From NCBI GenBank assembly GCA_001816695.1, contig MHCR01000018.1:4366-14628 (forward strand): a DNA stretch of 10,263 nucleotides, in the 5' to 3' direction. The number at the start of each line of letters is the position of its first letter. The stretch's first letter is position 1. Below the pieces are notes generated by a model. The model was not told the origin of the DNA. It worked only from the letters and a program-made list of their open reading frames with translations, and did not search any database. Shown here in pieces: positions 1 through 6,782 of the stretch. This stretch comes from Candidatus Woykebacteria bacterium RBG_16_39_9b. GTDB taxonomy: Bacteria; Patescibacteriota; Microgenomatia; Woykebacterales; RBG-16-39-9b. The translations under genes and the position numbers were made by a program.

Positions 1-999
1 GTTTATGAGGAAGGAGAAAATGAACTAGGACTAAAAATTCTTTCCCTACACTCACTTATGAGAATTATCCTGGGTACCCTTACACCTCTTGAAGATGCAG
101 TTTTAGATAGAGCTTTAATAGCTACATACAAATCCCGCGGAATAACACCAGACCCTTCAAGCCAAACCCGAGAACCGCCTGTTCTGGGTGATCTTTACAC
201 TGCCTTACTCAATATGGCCGAACCAGAAGCAAGAGGGATGGCTGAGCGTCTTGAAAAATTCATCAAAGGTTCCCTCTCTGGTATTTTTGATCAACAAAGT
301 ACTGTCAATCTTCGCAACACTTTTACTGTGTTTTCGATTAGGGATTTGCAGGAGGAGCTACGACCAATCGCTATGTTCATACTTCTTGATTATATTTGGA
401 CCAAAATAAAAAAGGACCGAAAGAAGCGTCTTTTGATCATTGATGAGGCTTGGTATCTTATGAGGCATCCTGATTCAGCTGCATTTATGTACTCAACTGC
501 AAAGAGGGCCAGAAAATATTTGCTTGGTTTAACCACCATAAGCCAAGACGTGGAGGATTTTTTGAGCTCCGACTACGGAAGAGCAATTGTGACTAATTCA
601 TCCATACAAATACTGCTTAAACAATCTCCAGCCGCCATTGATTTGGTTAGCGATGTCTTTTATTTGTCCGAGGGGGAAAGACAGCTCCTTTTGGCCGCAG
701 ACATTGGGGAGGGTTTGTTTTTTGCTGGGTCAAACCATGCTGCTATCAGAATTCAAGCCGCTTCTCATGAGCATGAGATTATTACAAACCCTGCTCAACC
801 CCAAAATATAAACGTACCACCACAAACAACCGGCAACTACGAGGAACCCACTGAGGCACCATATCCTGTTTCAAACGAAACAATTGCCCAAGATTCAACT
901 CAACCACCAAATCAGGTCGATCAGCCAACGATAAGTACGGGGTCTCTCCCCCCTGCTCCTAGCGCTGAGAGCAGTGGCGAACAAACTTCTTCCCAGTAA
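1..999 (+). CDS. VirB4/TraC-like type IV secretion ATPase, C-terminal part (5' end outside window)
   Basis: The frame is open from base 1, so the true start lies upstream and 332 codons are visible. VirB4-type ATPases power type IV secretion or conjugation at the cytoplasmic face of the membrane. A Walker B motif LLIIDEAW lies at 433-453, followed by the family's Gln-containing motif (TTISQD, about 532-549) and by a segment with SEGERQLLL and GEGLFFAG, which is the usual C-terminal end of the ATPase domain. The Walker A motif must be upstream. From about base 781 the protein becomes a roughly 70-residue tail rich in Pro, Gln, Thr and Ser with no predicted fold. The gene converges on recF with 41 bases between the stops. 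VirB4-like genes are common in Patescibacteria, where they may belong to pilus or DNA-uptake machinery; which system this one serves cannot be told from the window. Confidence 0.85.
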   Translation, partial: VYEEGENELGLKILSLHSLMRIILGTLTPLEDAVLDRALIATYKSRGITPDPSSQTREPPVLGDLYTALLNMAEPEARGMAERLEKFIKGSLSGIFDQQSTVNLRNTFTVFSIRDLQEELRPIAMFILLDYIWTKIKKDRKKRLLIIDEAWYLMRHPDSAAFMYSTAKRARKYLLGLTTISQDVEDFLSSDYGRAIVTNSSIQILLKQSPAAIDLVSDVFYLSEGERQLLLAADIGEGLFFAGSNHAAIRIQAASHEHEIITNPAQPQNINVPPQTTGNYEEPTEAPYPVSNETIAQDSTQPPNQVDQPTISTGSLPPAPSAESSGEQTSSQ

Positions 1000-1040
1000 A
1001 GCAAAAAATAGACCACCAACCAATTGATAGATACCCTTAT

Positions 1041-2156
1041 CTAGGCCTTTTCTGCCTCAACTTCACCTTCCGAAACGTAAAAAACCTTGCTGTTTTTTAC
1101 CAACGGAAGAGGAAAAATATCAATACTCGTAGATGTAATAAAAGTTTGCTGCTTATAGACCGTTGCTATTAGCAGTTTTTGGTGATCATCATCAAATTCA
1201 CTTAATACATCATCTAACAATAAGCTTGGGCGAGACTTTTTTTCGTTTTCTATGAATTCAAGCTCAGCTAATTTCAAGGCAAGAATGGCAGCTCGTTGCT
1301 CTCCTCGAGAACCAAATATCTTTAAGTCTTTTTTAATAAATCTTTCCCCGATTAGTTCCTCAACCTCCACCTGAATATCATCTCGATGAGGCCCAACAAG
1401 AGTTAGGGCTCGCTCCTGTTCCAAGGAACCCAACCTATCAATATTTCCTTGATACTTGGCCTTAATATCCGCAAGCTCTTCTGTTTTTAAATTTAAATTG
1501 TTTCTGAGCGTTAGTAACAGAGTTTGGTTTACTAATATTTTTTTACTTATTACTGTCAGTATTTTATTTAAGATGGCCAAGGCGCTTAATCTTTTGCTCC
1601 AAACAAAACTTCCGGTCTCCACTAATTGTTTATTCCAGATTGATAAATCGCTAACCTCTTTACCCAACTTTTGCATATACAGTATTTTATTTCTAATCTT
1701 TAAAATCCTTTGCAATTTGCTAAGTTCTGCCAGATATTTTTTATCCGTTATGGCTAAAAGCCTATCTAAAAATTTCCTTCTCAGAATTGGCTCACCGGAT
1801 ATAATTCTAATGTCCTCTGGTGAGAAAAAAACCACCAAAAACTTCCCTATCAGGTCGGTGGCTCGGCGTAGCTTGCGGTTTATATAATATTTTTTCCCGT
1901 TTTGCTCAATAATCATTTCAATTTCCGTGTGGTCTAATTTTCCTAAAATCGAACCTTTTTCTCTACTCCACTTTATCAACTCAGCATCGTTACCTGTCCG
2001 ATTAGATTTCGTTGTTGCCAAAAGATTGATCGCTTCAAGTAAATTTGTTTTTCCCTGGGCGTTTCTTCCAATTATTAAGTTTAATTTGTTGGAAAAGGTA
2101 ACTGTCTGATTTGAATAATTTCTAAAGCTTATTAGCCTAAGTTGTGCGAGCGCCAT
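1041..2156 (-). CDS. recF: DNA replication and repair protein RecF
   Basis: This is an SMC-like ATPase that helps load RecA at single-strand gaps together with RecO and RecR. At 371 residues it has the usual family length. Visible motifs are the Walker A GRNAQGKT (residues 30-37), an ABC-type signature FGSRGEQR (281-288) and the Walker B LLLDDVLSE (312-320), followed by a TSTS segment near residue 341 where the family's switch/H-loop region lies. The N-terminus, with LRLISFRNY and then N at residue 26, is typical of RecF. The ATG lies one base after the dnaN TGA, so translation is probably coupled to dnaN; I see no strong Shine-Dalgarno sequence. The gene ends the dnaA-dnaN-recF group. No gyrB follows on this strand; the next gene is the convergent VirB4-like gene. 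Confidence 0.95.
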   Translation of the reverse strand: MALAQLRLISFRNYSNQTVTFSNKLNLIIGRNAQGKTNLLEAINLLATTKSNRTGNDAELIKWSREKGSILGKLDHTEIEMIIEQNGKKYYINRKLRRATDLIGKFLVVFFSPEDIRIISGEPILRRKFLDRLLAITDKKYLAELSKLQRILKIRNKILYMQKLGKEVSDLSIWNKQLVETGSFVWSKRLSALAILNKILTVISKKILVNQTLLLTLRNNLNLKTEELADIKAKYQGNIDRLGSLEQERALTLVGPHRDDIQVEVEELIGERFIKKDLKIFGSRGEQRAAILALKLAELEFIENEKKSRPSLLLDDVLSEFDDDHQKLLIATVYKQQTFITSTSIDIFPLPLVKNSKVFYVSEGEVEAEKA

Positions 2157-2157
2157 A

Positions 2158-3264
2158 TCAAGATTGTGTTCTCACAGGCATTACGATATATTTGTACTCT
2201 TCGCCGTGTCGAGATTCTAAAAGGCTTGGACTGGTCGGTCCGCTGATAGACATCCTAACCACCTCATCCTCAATAACACTTAACCCGTCGAGAAGGTATT
2301 TGGAGTTGAACGCTACTGTTAGTTCTTTGGATACATTGCTTGCTGCTACTACTGACGACCCTTGACCTACTTGCGCAGTAATACCACTAACCTCTATTCC
2401 CGTTTTACTAAATTTAAGATGAATAACACTGCCAATATCGCGAGAAAAAACCGCAGCTAATTTAATTGCTTTAATGAGATCTCCTTTTGAAATTAGAGGG
2501 GCTATTTGAAATTCTTTAGGAATTATTTGCTCATAGTCCGGATACGCCCCATCAATAAGGCGTGTGTATATCTGCACCCCATCCCCTGAGAAAAGTACTT
2601 GATTCTCATCCTTTGATACGAACATGCTAATTTTACCGTCTGTTTCTTCACCAAAAGCGCGGGAGACCTCCGTCATTGACCTTGCTGGTACGATCAGCTC
2701 TACTGGCTCACTGGACTTTTGTCTAACTAATCTTTTAGCTAATCTGTAACCGTCGGTGGCCGCAAAAATTAAACCATCTTTAATGGTTTTAATTGAGATG
2801 CCAGAAAGTACTGGCCTTGTCGGGTCCACGGCGGCAGCAACATTGACAGTACCAATAATTTTATGAAATTCACCGGGGTTAAACTCTAATATTTTTTTAT
2901 CGGGCAACTTGTTAACCACCGGAAATTCGGCCGCTGAGTTGCCCGATATTGTTGCCTTTGTCCCTGTGCTTATAATTGTAACGGTCTCTTTTTCCGAGCT
3001 CAACTCTAATTTATCGTCGGCTATATTAGATAAATACTCTTGGAGAATTTTGGCCGGTACTGCCACCGCCCCGCTTTCAGTTACCGCCACGGCGATTTGG
3101 CTCTTAATTGAAAGCTCTAGGTCGGTTGTTGTTAAGGTTACGGTGTTTCTTTCCGCCTCTATTAAAACGTCTGATAGAATGGGTAGTGACGGGTTTTGGC
3201 TAACGTCCCGGTTGTTTAGTGAAAGGGTTTTTAGGAACGTGTCTGTTTTGGTCTGTATCTTCAT
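2158..3264 (-). CDS. dnaN: DNA polymerase III beta subunit (sliding clamp)
   Basis: The dimeric clamp encircles DNA and tethers the replicative polymerase and many repair proteins. At 368 residues it has the normal length for three similar clamp domains. Recognisable family segments include NPSLPILSDVLIE near the N-terminus, TTTDLELSI, PAKILQEYLSN, the middle-domain ATDGYRLA segment, DGAYPDYEQIIP, the third-domain FNSKYLLDGL and the C-terminal MPVR (residues 362-365), which corresponds to the usual MPMR end. The start is chosen because MKIQTKTDTFLKTL matches the usual clamp N-terminus; no Shine-Dalgarno sequence precedes it. It lies 133 bases downstream of dnaA, and its leader region contains the candidate origin. 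The stop is one base from recF. Confidence 0.96.
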   Translation of the reverse strand: MKIQTKTDTFLKTLSLNNRDVSQNPSLPILSDVLIEAERNTVTLTTTDLELSIKSQIAVAVTESGAVAVPAKILQEYLSNIADDKLELSSEKETVTIISTGTKATISGNSAAEFPVVNKLPDKKILEFNPGEFHKIIGTVNVAAAVDPTRPVLSGISIKTIKDGLIFAATDGYRLAKRLVRQKSSEPVELIVPARSMTEVSRAFGEETDGKISMFVSKDENQVLFSGDGVQIYTRLIDGAYPDYEQIIPKEFQIAPLISKGDLIKAIKLAAVFSRDIGSVIHLKFSKTGIEVSGITAQVGQGSSVVAASNVSKELTVAFNSKYLLDGLSVIEDEVVRMSISGPTSPSLLESRHGEEYKYIVMPVRTQS

Positions 3265-3294
3265 TACTAATATTAATAACTAATTATAATATAA

Positions 3295-3303
3295 TAGTAG
3301 TAG
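3295..3303 (+). repeat. Three tandem TAG trinucleotides, possible DnaA-trio
   Basis: The sequence reads TAGTAGTAG, flanked on the dnaN side by the AT-rich tract and on the other side, four bases on, by TGTGGTTTT (3308-3316), which shares the TGTGG core of a DnaA box. DnaA-trios guide DnaA onto single-stranded DNA during origin opening. Three copies of a 3-mer can arise by chance, so the assignment depends on position. Confidence 0.4.
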
Positions 3304-3378
3304 TCTGTGTGGTTTTGTTTATAGGAAGCTAGGTATCACAAAATCGACGCTCGTAAACCACATTATTAGCTGCTGTTT

Positions 3379-3387
3379 TGTGGACAG
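3379..3387 (-). promoter_or_regulatory. DnaA-box-like site CTGTCCACA
   Basis: Read on the minus strand this is CTGTCCACA, which matches the consensus TTATCCACA at 7 of 9 positions. It lies just after the dnaA stop. An identical 9-mer occurs 30 bases away at 3409-3417. Confidence 0.4.
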
Positions 3388-3397
3388 GGGGGTTTAG

Positions 3398-4783
3398 CTA
3401 ATTCTCTGTGTGGACAGATGACCGGATCTTCCCAACCACCCCGCATAGATTTTTATCCGACTTTAAAGACCGGGCTATCTTTTCGACACCATGCATTACC
3501 GTGGTGTGGTCGGCTCTCCCCAACAGCGTTGCTATATCCTTTAGTTTTAAACCAAAATCGACGCGTAGGATATACATGGACAGCTGTCGAGCCGCAGCTA
3601 TTTTCATAGTTTTCTTAGAGCCGGCCAAATCGGATATATCTAACGAGAAATAACCGGCAATTTTTCTGATGATATACTCGGGATTTGTGTTACCGTGCTT
3701 TAAATTACTGATGCTAATCCCGTTAAGGAAGCTTTCAAATAAAAGAGGGGTAAAACTCTTTCCCGTAAATTTTAGGTGGGCAGACAAACGAGTTAATGTA
3801 CCTACCAAGTCCCTAATGCTTCCCTGAAATCTTTCGGCCATCAGCCGAATCTCGCTGCTGGTTAAAGCTAAACCCAATTGGGCAGCACGTTCTCTAAGAA
3901 TAGCTTCTGACAAATCGATGTCTATATTTTCTATTTTTGCTATCATGCCGCCGCTTAAACGACTTACAAGTTTGGGCTGTAAATTTGGTAGTTCAGAAGG
4001 AAGCCTATCACTGCTAATGACAATTTGGGAGCCTCTCGCGTACAGTTCATTAAAGGTGTGAAAAAACTCTTCTTGAGTACTCTCACGTCCAGACAAAAAA
4101 GGAATCTCATCAAGTAGTAAAAGGTCTAAATTGCGATATTTTCTTCTAAGAAGTGAGGTCTGCTTGGTCCGGATAGATTCTACAAGATCATTTGTGAATC
4201 CCTCGGCCGTTTGGTATAAAACGCACCGGGAAGGATTTTTTTCTAAAAAGGCGTTGCCAATGGCCTGCAAAATATGGGTTTTGCCCATACCCACTGGCCC
4301 GCAGATAAAAAACGGGTTATAAAGGGAATCCGGGTTTTTGCATACTGAGGTGGCTACAGCATAAACTAACTGGTTACTAGTACTGACAATAAAACTATCG
4401 AAGTTTAAATCCGCATAAAGATTGGCCCCCTTTAGAGAATTAGACCATTGCTCTTGCTTTTTTTCCAGATCATCGATCATCGACTCCTGCTCTAATTGTT
4501 TTTTCTTGTTCGATTTTTGGAAAGTAAACTCTACCCCCGGGATTACTGAAAAAAGTAATGTATTGTCACAATCGGTTAATTTATCCAAGATAGATTTAAG
4601 TTGATTATAATATCTCTTCTGCAGCCACGCTTTGGTATAAGAGGAATTACATCCTATACTAACGGTCCCTTCTCTTAAATCAATTATCTTGGTCTTACCG
4701 TTGAACCAGGTCTGAAAATTTGCAGGTGAAATTGTTAACTCCAGCTCAGCCAGAGCCGATTTCCATATGGATTCTTCATTCAT
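3398..4783 (-). CDS. dnaA: Chromosomal replication initiator protein DnaA
   Basis: DnaA binds origin boxes, forms an ATP-dependent filament that opens the DNA and recruits the helicase. The 461 residues show the standard four domains: an N-terminal domain with the IWKSALAELE and FQTWF segments (1-85), a Lys/Glu/Gln-rich linker (about 90-120), an AAA+ domain with Walker A GPVGMGKT (162-169), Walker B LLLLDEIPF (221-229) and the GSIRDLVG sensor region (321-328), then a C-terminal helix-turn-helix. The C-terminal signature reads LGRADHTTVMHG (421-432); the usual form is GGRDHTTV, so the residues before Asp-His-Thr-Thr differ (GRAD in place of GGRD). ATG at 4783 gives a normal N-terminus; no Shine-Dalgarno sequence is seen. 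It is divergent from rpmH. Confidence 0.96.
   Translation of the reverse strand: MNEESIWKSALAELELTISPANFQTWFNGKTKIIDLREGTVSIGCNSSYTKAWLQKRYYNQLKSILDKLTDCDNTLLFSVIPGVEFTFQKSNKKKQLEQESMIDDLEKKQEQWSNSLKGANLYADLNFDSFIVSTSNQLVYAVATSVCKNPDSLYNPFFICGPVGMGKTHILQAIGNAFLEKNPSRCVLYQTAEGFTNDLVESIRTKQTSLLRRKYRNLDLLLLDEIPFLSGRESTQEEFFHTFNELYARGSQIVISSDRLPSELPNLQPKLVSRLSGGMIAKIENIDIDLSEAILRERAAQLGLALTSSEIRLMAERFQGSIRDLVGTLTRLSAHLKFTGKSFTPLLFESFLNGISISNLKHGNTNPEYIIRKIAGYFSLDISDLAGSKKTMKIAAARQLSMYILRVDFGLKLKDIATLLGRADHTTVMHGVEKIARSLKSDKNLCGVVGKIRSSVHTEN
3409..3417 (-). promoter_or_regulatory. DnaA-box-like site CTGTCCACA within the dnaA 3' end
   Basis: This is an identical copy of the 3379-3387 site in the same orientation, matching TTATCCACA at 7 of 9 positions. 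It overlaps the codons for the last residues of DnaA (SVHTEN), so it must serve as coding sequence as well if it is a binding site. Confidence 0.35.
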
Positions 4784-4857
4784 AAACTTTTGTTTAAAGC
4801 AGGTTAGAGTAGATTTTTGTAAGGCCCTCGCAGAGTGTTAAGGTAAAAAGTGTTTAC

Positions 4858-4887
4858 ATCTTATCCGCCGGTTATAACTTTGGTCAA
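4858..4887 (-). promoter_or_regulatory. Probable dnaA promoter
   Basis: On the minus strand, TTGACC (4887-4882) and TAAGAT (4863-4858) are separated by 18 bases. The first matches TTGACA at 5 of 6 positions, the second TATAAT at 4 of 6. The predicted start would be near 4851, giving a leader of roughly 67 bases without an evident ribosome binding site. Confidence 0.4.
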
Positions 4888-4905
4888 GATGACTTTTCTA
4901 TAACC
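4870..4905. repeat. Inverted repeat GGTTATA/TATAACC in the dnaA-rpmH control region
   Basis: GGTTATA at 4870-4876 is the exact reverse complement of TATAACC at 4899-4905, with 22 bases between. It surrounds the proposed dnaA -35 element and lies upstream of the rpmH promoter, so a regulator binding both arms could affect either gene. A chance 7-base match in AT-rich DNA is also possible. Confidence 0.3.
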
Positions 4906-4920
4906 TAGTATCTCAATTGA

Positions 4921-4949
4921 TTGACACAATCCAGTGGCTCTAATATAAT
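4921..4949 (+). promoter_or_regulatory. Consensus sigma-70-type promoter of rpmH and the downstream gene train
   Basis: TTGACA (4921-4926) and TATAAT (4944-4949) both match consensus exactly and are separated by the optimal 17 bases. Transcription should begin about seven bases after the -10 element, at 4955-4958, which coincides with the rpmH GTG at 4958. An 8-base palindrome TCAATTGA (4913-4920) abuts the -35 element. Confidence 0.85.
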
Positions 4950-4957
4950 TCAGAACT

Positions 4958-5095
4958 GTGCCGAAAAGAACATATCAACCAAAAAAATTAAAGAGGAAAA
5001 GAAAGCACGGATTTAGATCGAGAATAGGAAGTAGCGGGGGTAAAGGCGTCATAACGCGAAGACGAGCGAAAAAGCGCGAGCGCCTCTCAGTTTAA
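4958..5095 (+). CDS. rpmH: Ribosomal protein L34 (bL34)
   Basis: The 45 residues begin PKRTYQPKK after the initiator and contain HGFRSR and GVITRRRAKKR, the hallmark of the small, very basic L34 of the large ribosomal subunit. The length is normal. The start is GTG at 4958, fixed by homology because the family begins MPKRTYQP or MKRTYQP. It falls within 0-3 bases of the predicted transcription start and has no Shine-Dalgarno sequence, so the message is probably leaderless. Its TAA overlaps the rnpA ATG by one base (TAATG). It heads a plus-strand gene train that runs to about 9891 and lies opposite dnaA, the classical arrangement. Confidence 0.95.
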   Translation: MPKRTYQPKKLKRKRKHGFRSRIGSSGGKGVITRRRAKKRERLSV

Positions 5096-5433
5096 TGCTA
5101 CCCAAAGATAAACGACTCAATTTAAAGAGAGAAATTTCACGTATAAAAAAATTTGGGAGAAGGATCGAAAGTCCCTTATTTTCGTTGCTTATTTTAGATT
5201 CAAGTGAAAATCCGACTAAAATTGGTACTATAACAAGCAGTAAGCTGGGGGGTGCGGTAGAAAGAAACAAGGCAAGGAGAGTTCTAAGTAACCTGGTAGA
5301 AAAAAATTATGGACAGTTGCCAGTTGGAGTCAAGATTGTTCTGATAGCAAAAAAAATGCTCCTAGAATCAAATAATGAAGAAATTAATGCTCAATTTAAT
5401 TCGGTTTTATCAAAGATACATAGGCGGTACTAG
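5095..5433 (+). CDS. rnpA: Ribonuclease P protein component
   Basis: RnpA is the basic protein subunit of RNase P; it assists the catalytic RNA in removing 5' leaders from pre-tRNAs. The 112 residues begin MLPKDKRL, as is usual, and contain the family signature GGAVERNKARR (residues 51-61), the equivalent of the common V-x-RN-x-x-RR motif. Length is at the ordinary size for the family. The ATG shares a base with the rpmH stop and no Shine-Dalgarno sequence is visible, suggesting coupled translation. The last 59 bases also encode the start of YidD in another frame. The RNase P RNA gene itself is not in this window. Confidence 0.92.
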   Translation: MLPKDKRLNLKREISRIKKFGRRIESPLFSLLILDSSENPTKIGTITSSKLGGAVERNKARRVLSNLVEKNYGQLPVGVKIVLIAKKMLLESNNEEINAQFNSVLSKIHRRY

Positions 5434-5611
5434 TGGTATCTTCAAGCAACTGTGGATTTCAGAAAAGGTTTGCCGTTTTTATCCCACATGTTCTCAATAT
5501 ACATATGAAGCGGTGGATCGGTATGGAATTTTAAAGGGCGGAATTATGGGGTTGAAAAGAATTTCTCGTTGCCACCCTCTAAGTAAGGGGGGTGTAGATC
5601 CAGTACCATGA
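5375..5611 (+). CDS. yidD: Membrane protein insertion efficiency factor YidD
   Basis: YidD is a small membrane-associated protein that aids insertion of inner-membrane proteins with YidC. The 78 residues contain LIRFYQRYI near the N-terminus, the hallmark CRFYPTCSQY (residues 33-42), LKGGIMGLKRISRCHP and the terminal GGVDPVP. The conserved LIRFYQRY segment already lies within rnpA, so the start has to be there too. ATG at 5375 gives MKKLMLNLIRFYQ; ATG at 5387 is the only close alternative. The overlap with rnpA is therefore 59 bases. Between RYI and CRFYPTCS is a stretch of about 15 residues, longer than in Escherichia coli, a form I associate with Patescibacteria. Its TGA overlaps the yidC ATG (ATGA). 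Confidence 0.9.
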   Translation: MKKLMLNLIRFYQRYIGGTSGIFKQLWISEKVCRFYPTCSQYTYEAVDRYGILKGGIMGLKRISRCHPLSKGGVDPVP

Positions 5612-6336
5612 ATACACTTTCTTTATTGTGGAATACAATTCTAATTAATCCACTGGTAGGAACCCTAAGCTTCCTTTATAGTGTTTTGTTCCAAAATTTG
5701 GGATTAGCGATTATTGGCTTAACGGTACTTATTAGAATTCTAATTACCCCAATATCAATAAGAGCAGTGCGCTCTTCCAAGAAGCTTCAAGACCTTCAGC
5801 CCAAACTGACTGAAATCAAGAATAAACACGCATCGGATAAGAAGCGACAGGCGGAAGAGCAGATGAAATTATATCAAACGCATGGTGTAAACCCCGCTTC
5901 CGGTTGTCTTTTGAATATTCCACAGCTTCTCTTCGTCTTTGCCTTATTTGGAATTCTTAATTCTAAGATCTCCGGACTTGGTTTTAATACAGGTTTCCTA
6001 TGGCTAGATTTAGCAAAACCAGACCCGCTTTTTATTTTCCCTGTTTTGGCCGGAGCTTCACAACTAATTCTGTCCAGAATGATGATGCCCTCGGTGGGCA
6101 GTCAAAAAACCTCAAATCAAAAGGACTCCGCTAATGATTTGGCAACTTCGATGCAAAGTCAGATGATGTACATTTTCCCTCTGATGACAACCTTTTTTAG
6201 TACGAGATTCCCTTCCGGAGTCGTATTAATGTGGATAATTTTTACAATATTTTCTATAATCCAACAATATATGGTGGCTGGATTAGGAGGTTTAGAAAAA
6301 TGGGTCGCGATGCTAAGAAAACAGAAAAAACAGTAA
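5608..6336 (+). CDS. yidC: Membrane protein insertase YidC/Oxa1 family
   Basis: YidC inserts and folds membrane proteins, alone or with the Sec translocon. The 242 residues correspond to the short form, without the large periplasmic domain of Gram-negative YidC. Hydrophobic segments lie at about 31-51, 102-118, 141-157, 184-198 and 203-223. Arg43, within LTVLIRILITP, fits the conserved groove arginine. A charged cytoplasmic hairpin follows (about 54-93), then GVNPASGCL (93-101), the usual motif before the second membrane segment. The C-terminus is basic (RKQKKQ). No lipobox or cleavable signal is obvious at the N-terminus. The ATG overlaps the yidD stop by four bases, and the 3' end overlaps jag by 37 bases. 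Confidence 0.95.
   Translation: MNTLSLLWNTILINPLVGTLSFLYSVLFQNLGLAIIGLTVLIRILITPISIRAVRSSKKLQDLQPKLTEIKNKHASDKKRQAEEQMKLYQTHGVNPASGCLLNIPQLLFVFALFGILNSKISGLGFNTGFLWLDLAKPDPLFIFPVLAGASQLILSRMMMPSVGSQKTSNQKDSANDLATSMQSQMMYIFPLMTTFFSTRFPSGVVLMWIIFTIFSIIQQYMVAGLGGLEKWVAMLRKQKKQ
6285..6290 (+). promoter_or_regulatory. Strong ribosome binding site AGGAGG that fixes the jag start
   Basis: A full AGGAGG lies nine bases before ATG 6300, inside the yidC coding sequence. It favours 6300 over the longer frame that opens at 6231, whose extra 23 residues are only yidC read in another frame. Confidence 0.8.
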
Positions 6337-6782
6337 CCCAGATAACGGAAGAACTACTAGAAATTATTGGAGTAGCTGCTACAGTGGTGACAGCTTTCGT
6401 CGATGGGGTAATACAAGTAAAAATTGATGGGGAAGACATACCGATTCTTATTGGTCGCCACGGTGAAAACCTAGAAAGTCTACAGTTGGTACTTGGAATT
6501 TTGGTTAATAGAAAGTTGAATAGCAAAGATTACCTTCCACTAGTAGTTGAAATTGGAGATTGGCGAAAGAAGAGGGAAGAATACTTGAAATCTGTAGTGG
6601 AAAAAGCGGCAAGTGTGTTAAGGGATGAGGGCACCACTTTTTATAATCTCCCACCAATGAGCCCACAAGACCGTAGATTAGTCCATATAATTACTGGCGA
6701 CCACCCAGAGTTAATAACAGAGAGTGAAGGTGAGGAAGGTAACCGGAGGGTGGTTATCAGGAAAGCAAAAGATGCAACTTGA
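6300..6782 (+). CDS. jag: Jag/KhpB-like RNA-binding protein (KH and R3H domains)
   Basis: This family (also called SpoIIIJ-associated protein, KhpB or EloR) binds RNA and is tied to cell-envelope growth; it is commonly encoded next to yidC. From ATG 6300 the protein has 160 residues. A KH-type segment holds the GxxG loop G52-R-H-G55 followed by ENLESLQLVL. An R3H segment holds R125-x3-H129 and then SEGEEGNRR (142-150), which closely matches the family. The separate N-terminal Jag domain seen in Firmicutes is missing or reduced to the first 15 or so residues. It overlaps yidC by 37 bases and the next gene by 11. Confidence 0.9.
   Translation: MGRDAKKTEKTVTQITEELLEIIGVAATVVTAFVDGVIQVKIDGEDIPILIGRHGENLESLQLVLGILVNRKLNSKDYLPLVVEIGDWRKKREEYLKSVVEKAASVLRDEGTTFYNLPPMSPQDRRLVHIITGDHPELITESEGEEGNRRVVIRKAKDAT

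Larger units (their letters stand above)
3265..3397. other. Candidate replication origin (oriC) between dnaA and dnaN
   Basis: The 133-base gap combines three elements in the order expected of an unwinding region. About 30 bases of nearly pure A/T lie next to dnaN (3266-3294). Three direct TAG trinucleotides follow (3295-3303), resembling the DnaA-trio element described in Bacillus subtilis. After them come several copies of TGTGG, the core of the DnaA box TGTGGATAA: plus-strand 3308-3312 and 3379-3383, minus-strand 3358-3362, and one more just inside the dnaA 3' end at 3409-3413. None is a consensus 9-mer. Gene order around dnaA supports an origin nearby, but the dnaA-rpmH gap is an alternative site. 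Confidence 0.5.

Noticed and set aside
1028..1043. Possible bidirectional terminator between the convergent VirB4-like gene and recF (TAGATA-CCCT-TATCTA)
   Set aside because: The stem is only six AT-rich pairs and neither strand has a following T run. It also overlaps the recF stop codon.
1456..1887. Plus-strand open frame of 143 codons
   Set aside because: It is wholly antisense to recF, whose motifs are clear, and the product looks like a hydrophobic shadow frame.
3283..3288. TATAAT on the minus strand as a dnaN promoter -10 element
   Set aside because: It lies in an almost pure A/T tract where such matches are expected by chance, and no -35 element lies 16-18 bases upstream.
4861..4869. 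TTATCCGCC as a DnaA box in the dnaA-rpmH gap
   Set aside because: It matches seven of nine consensus positions but differs in the critical CACA end and is isolated, with no second box nearby.
6231..6299. N-terminal extension of jag by 23 residues
   Set aside because: The extension is yidC read in another frame. AGGAGG nine bases before ATG 6300 fixes the shorter start.
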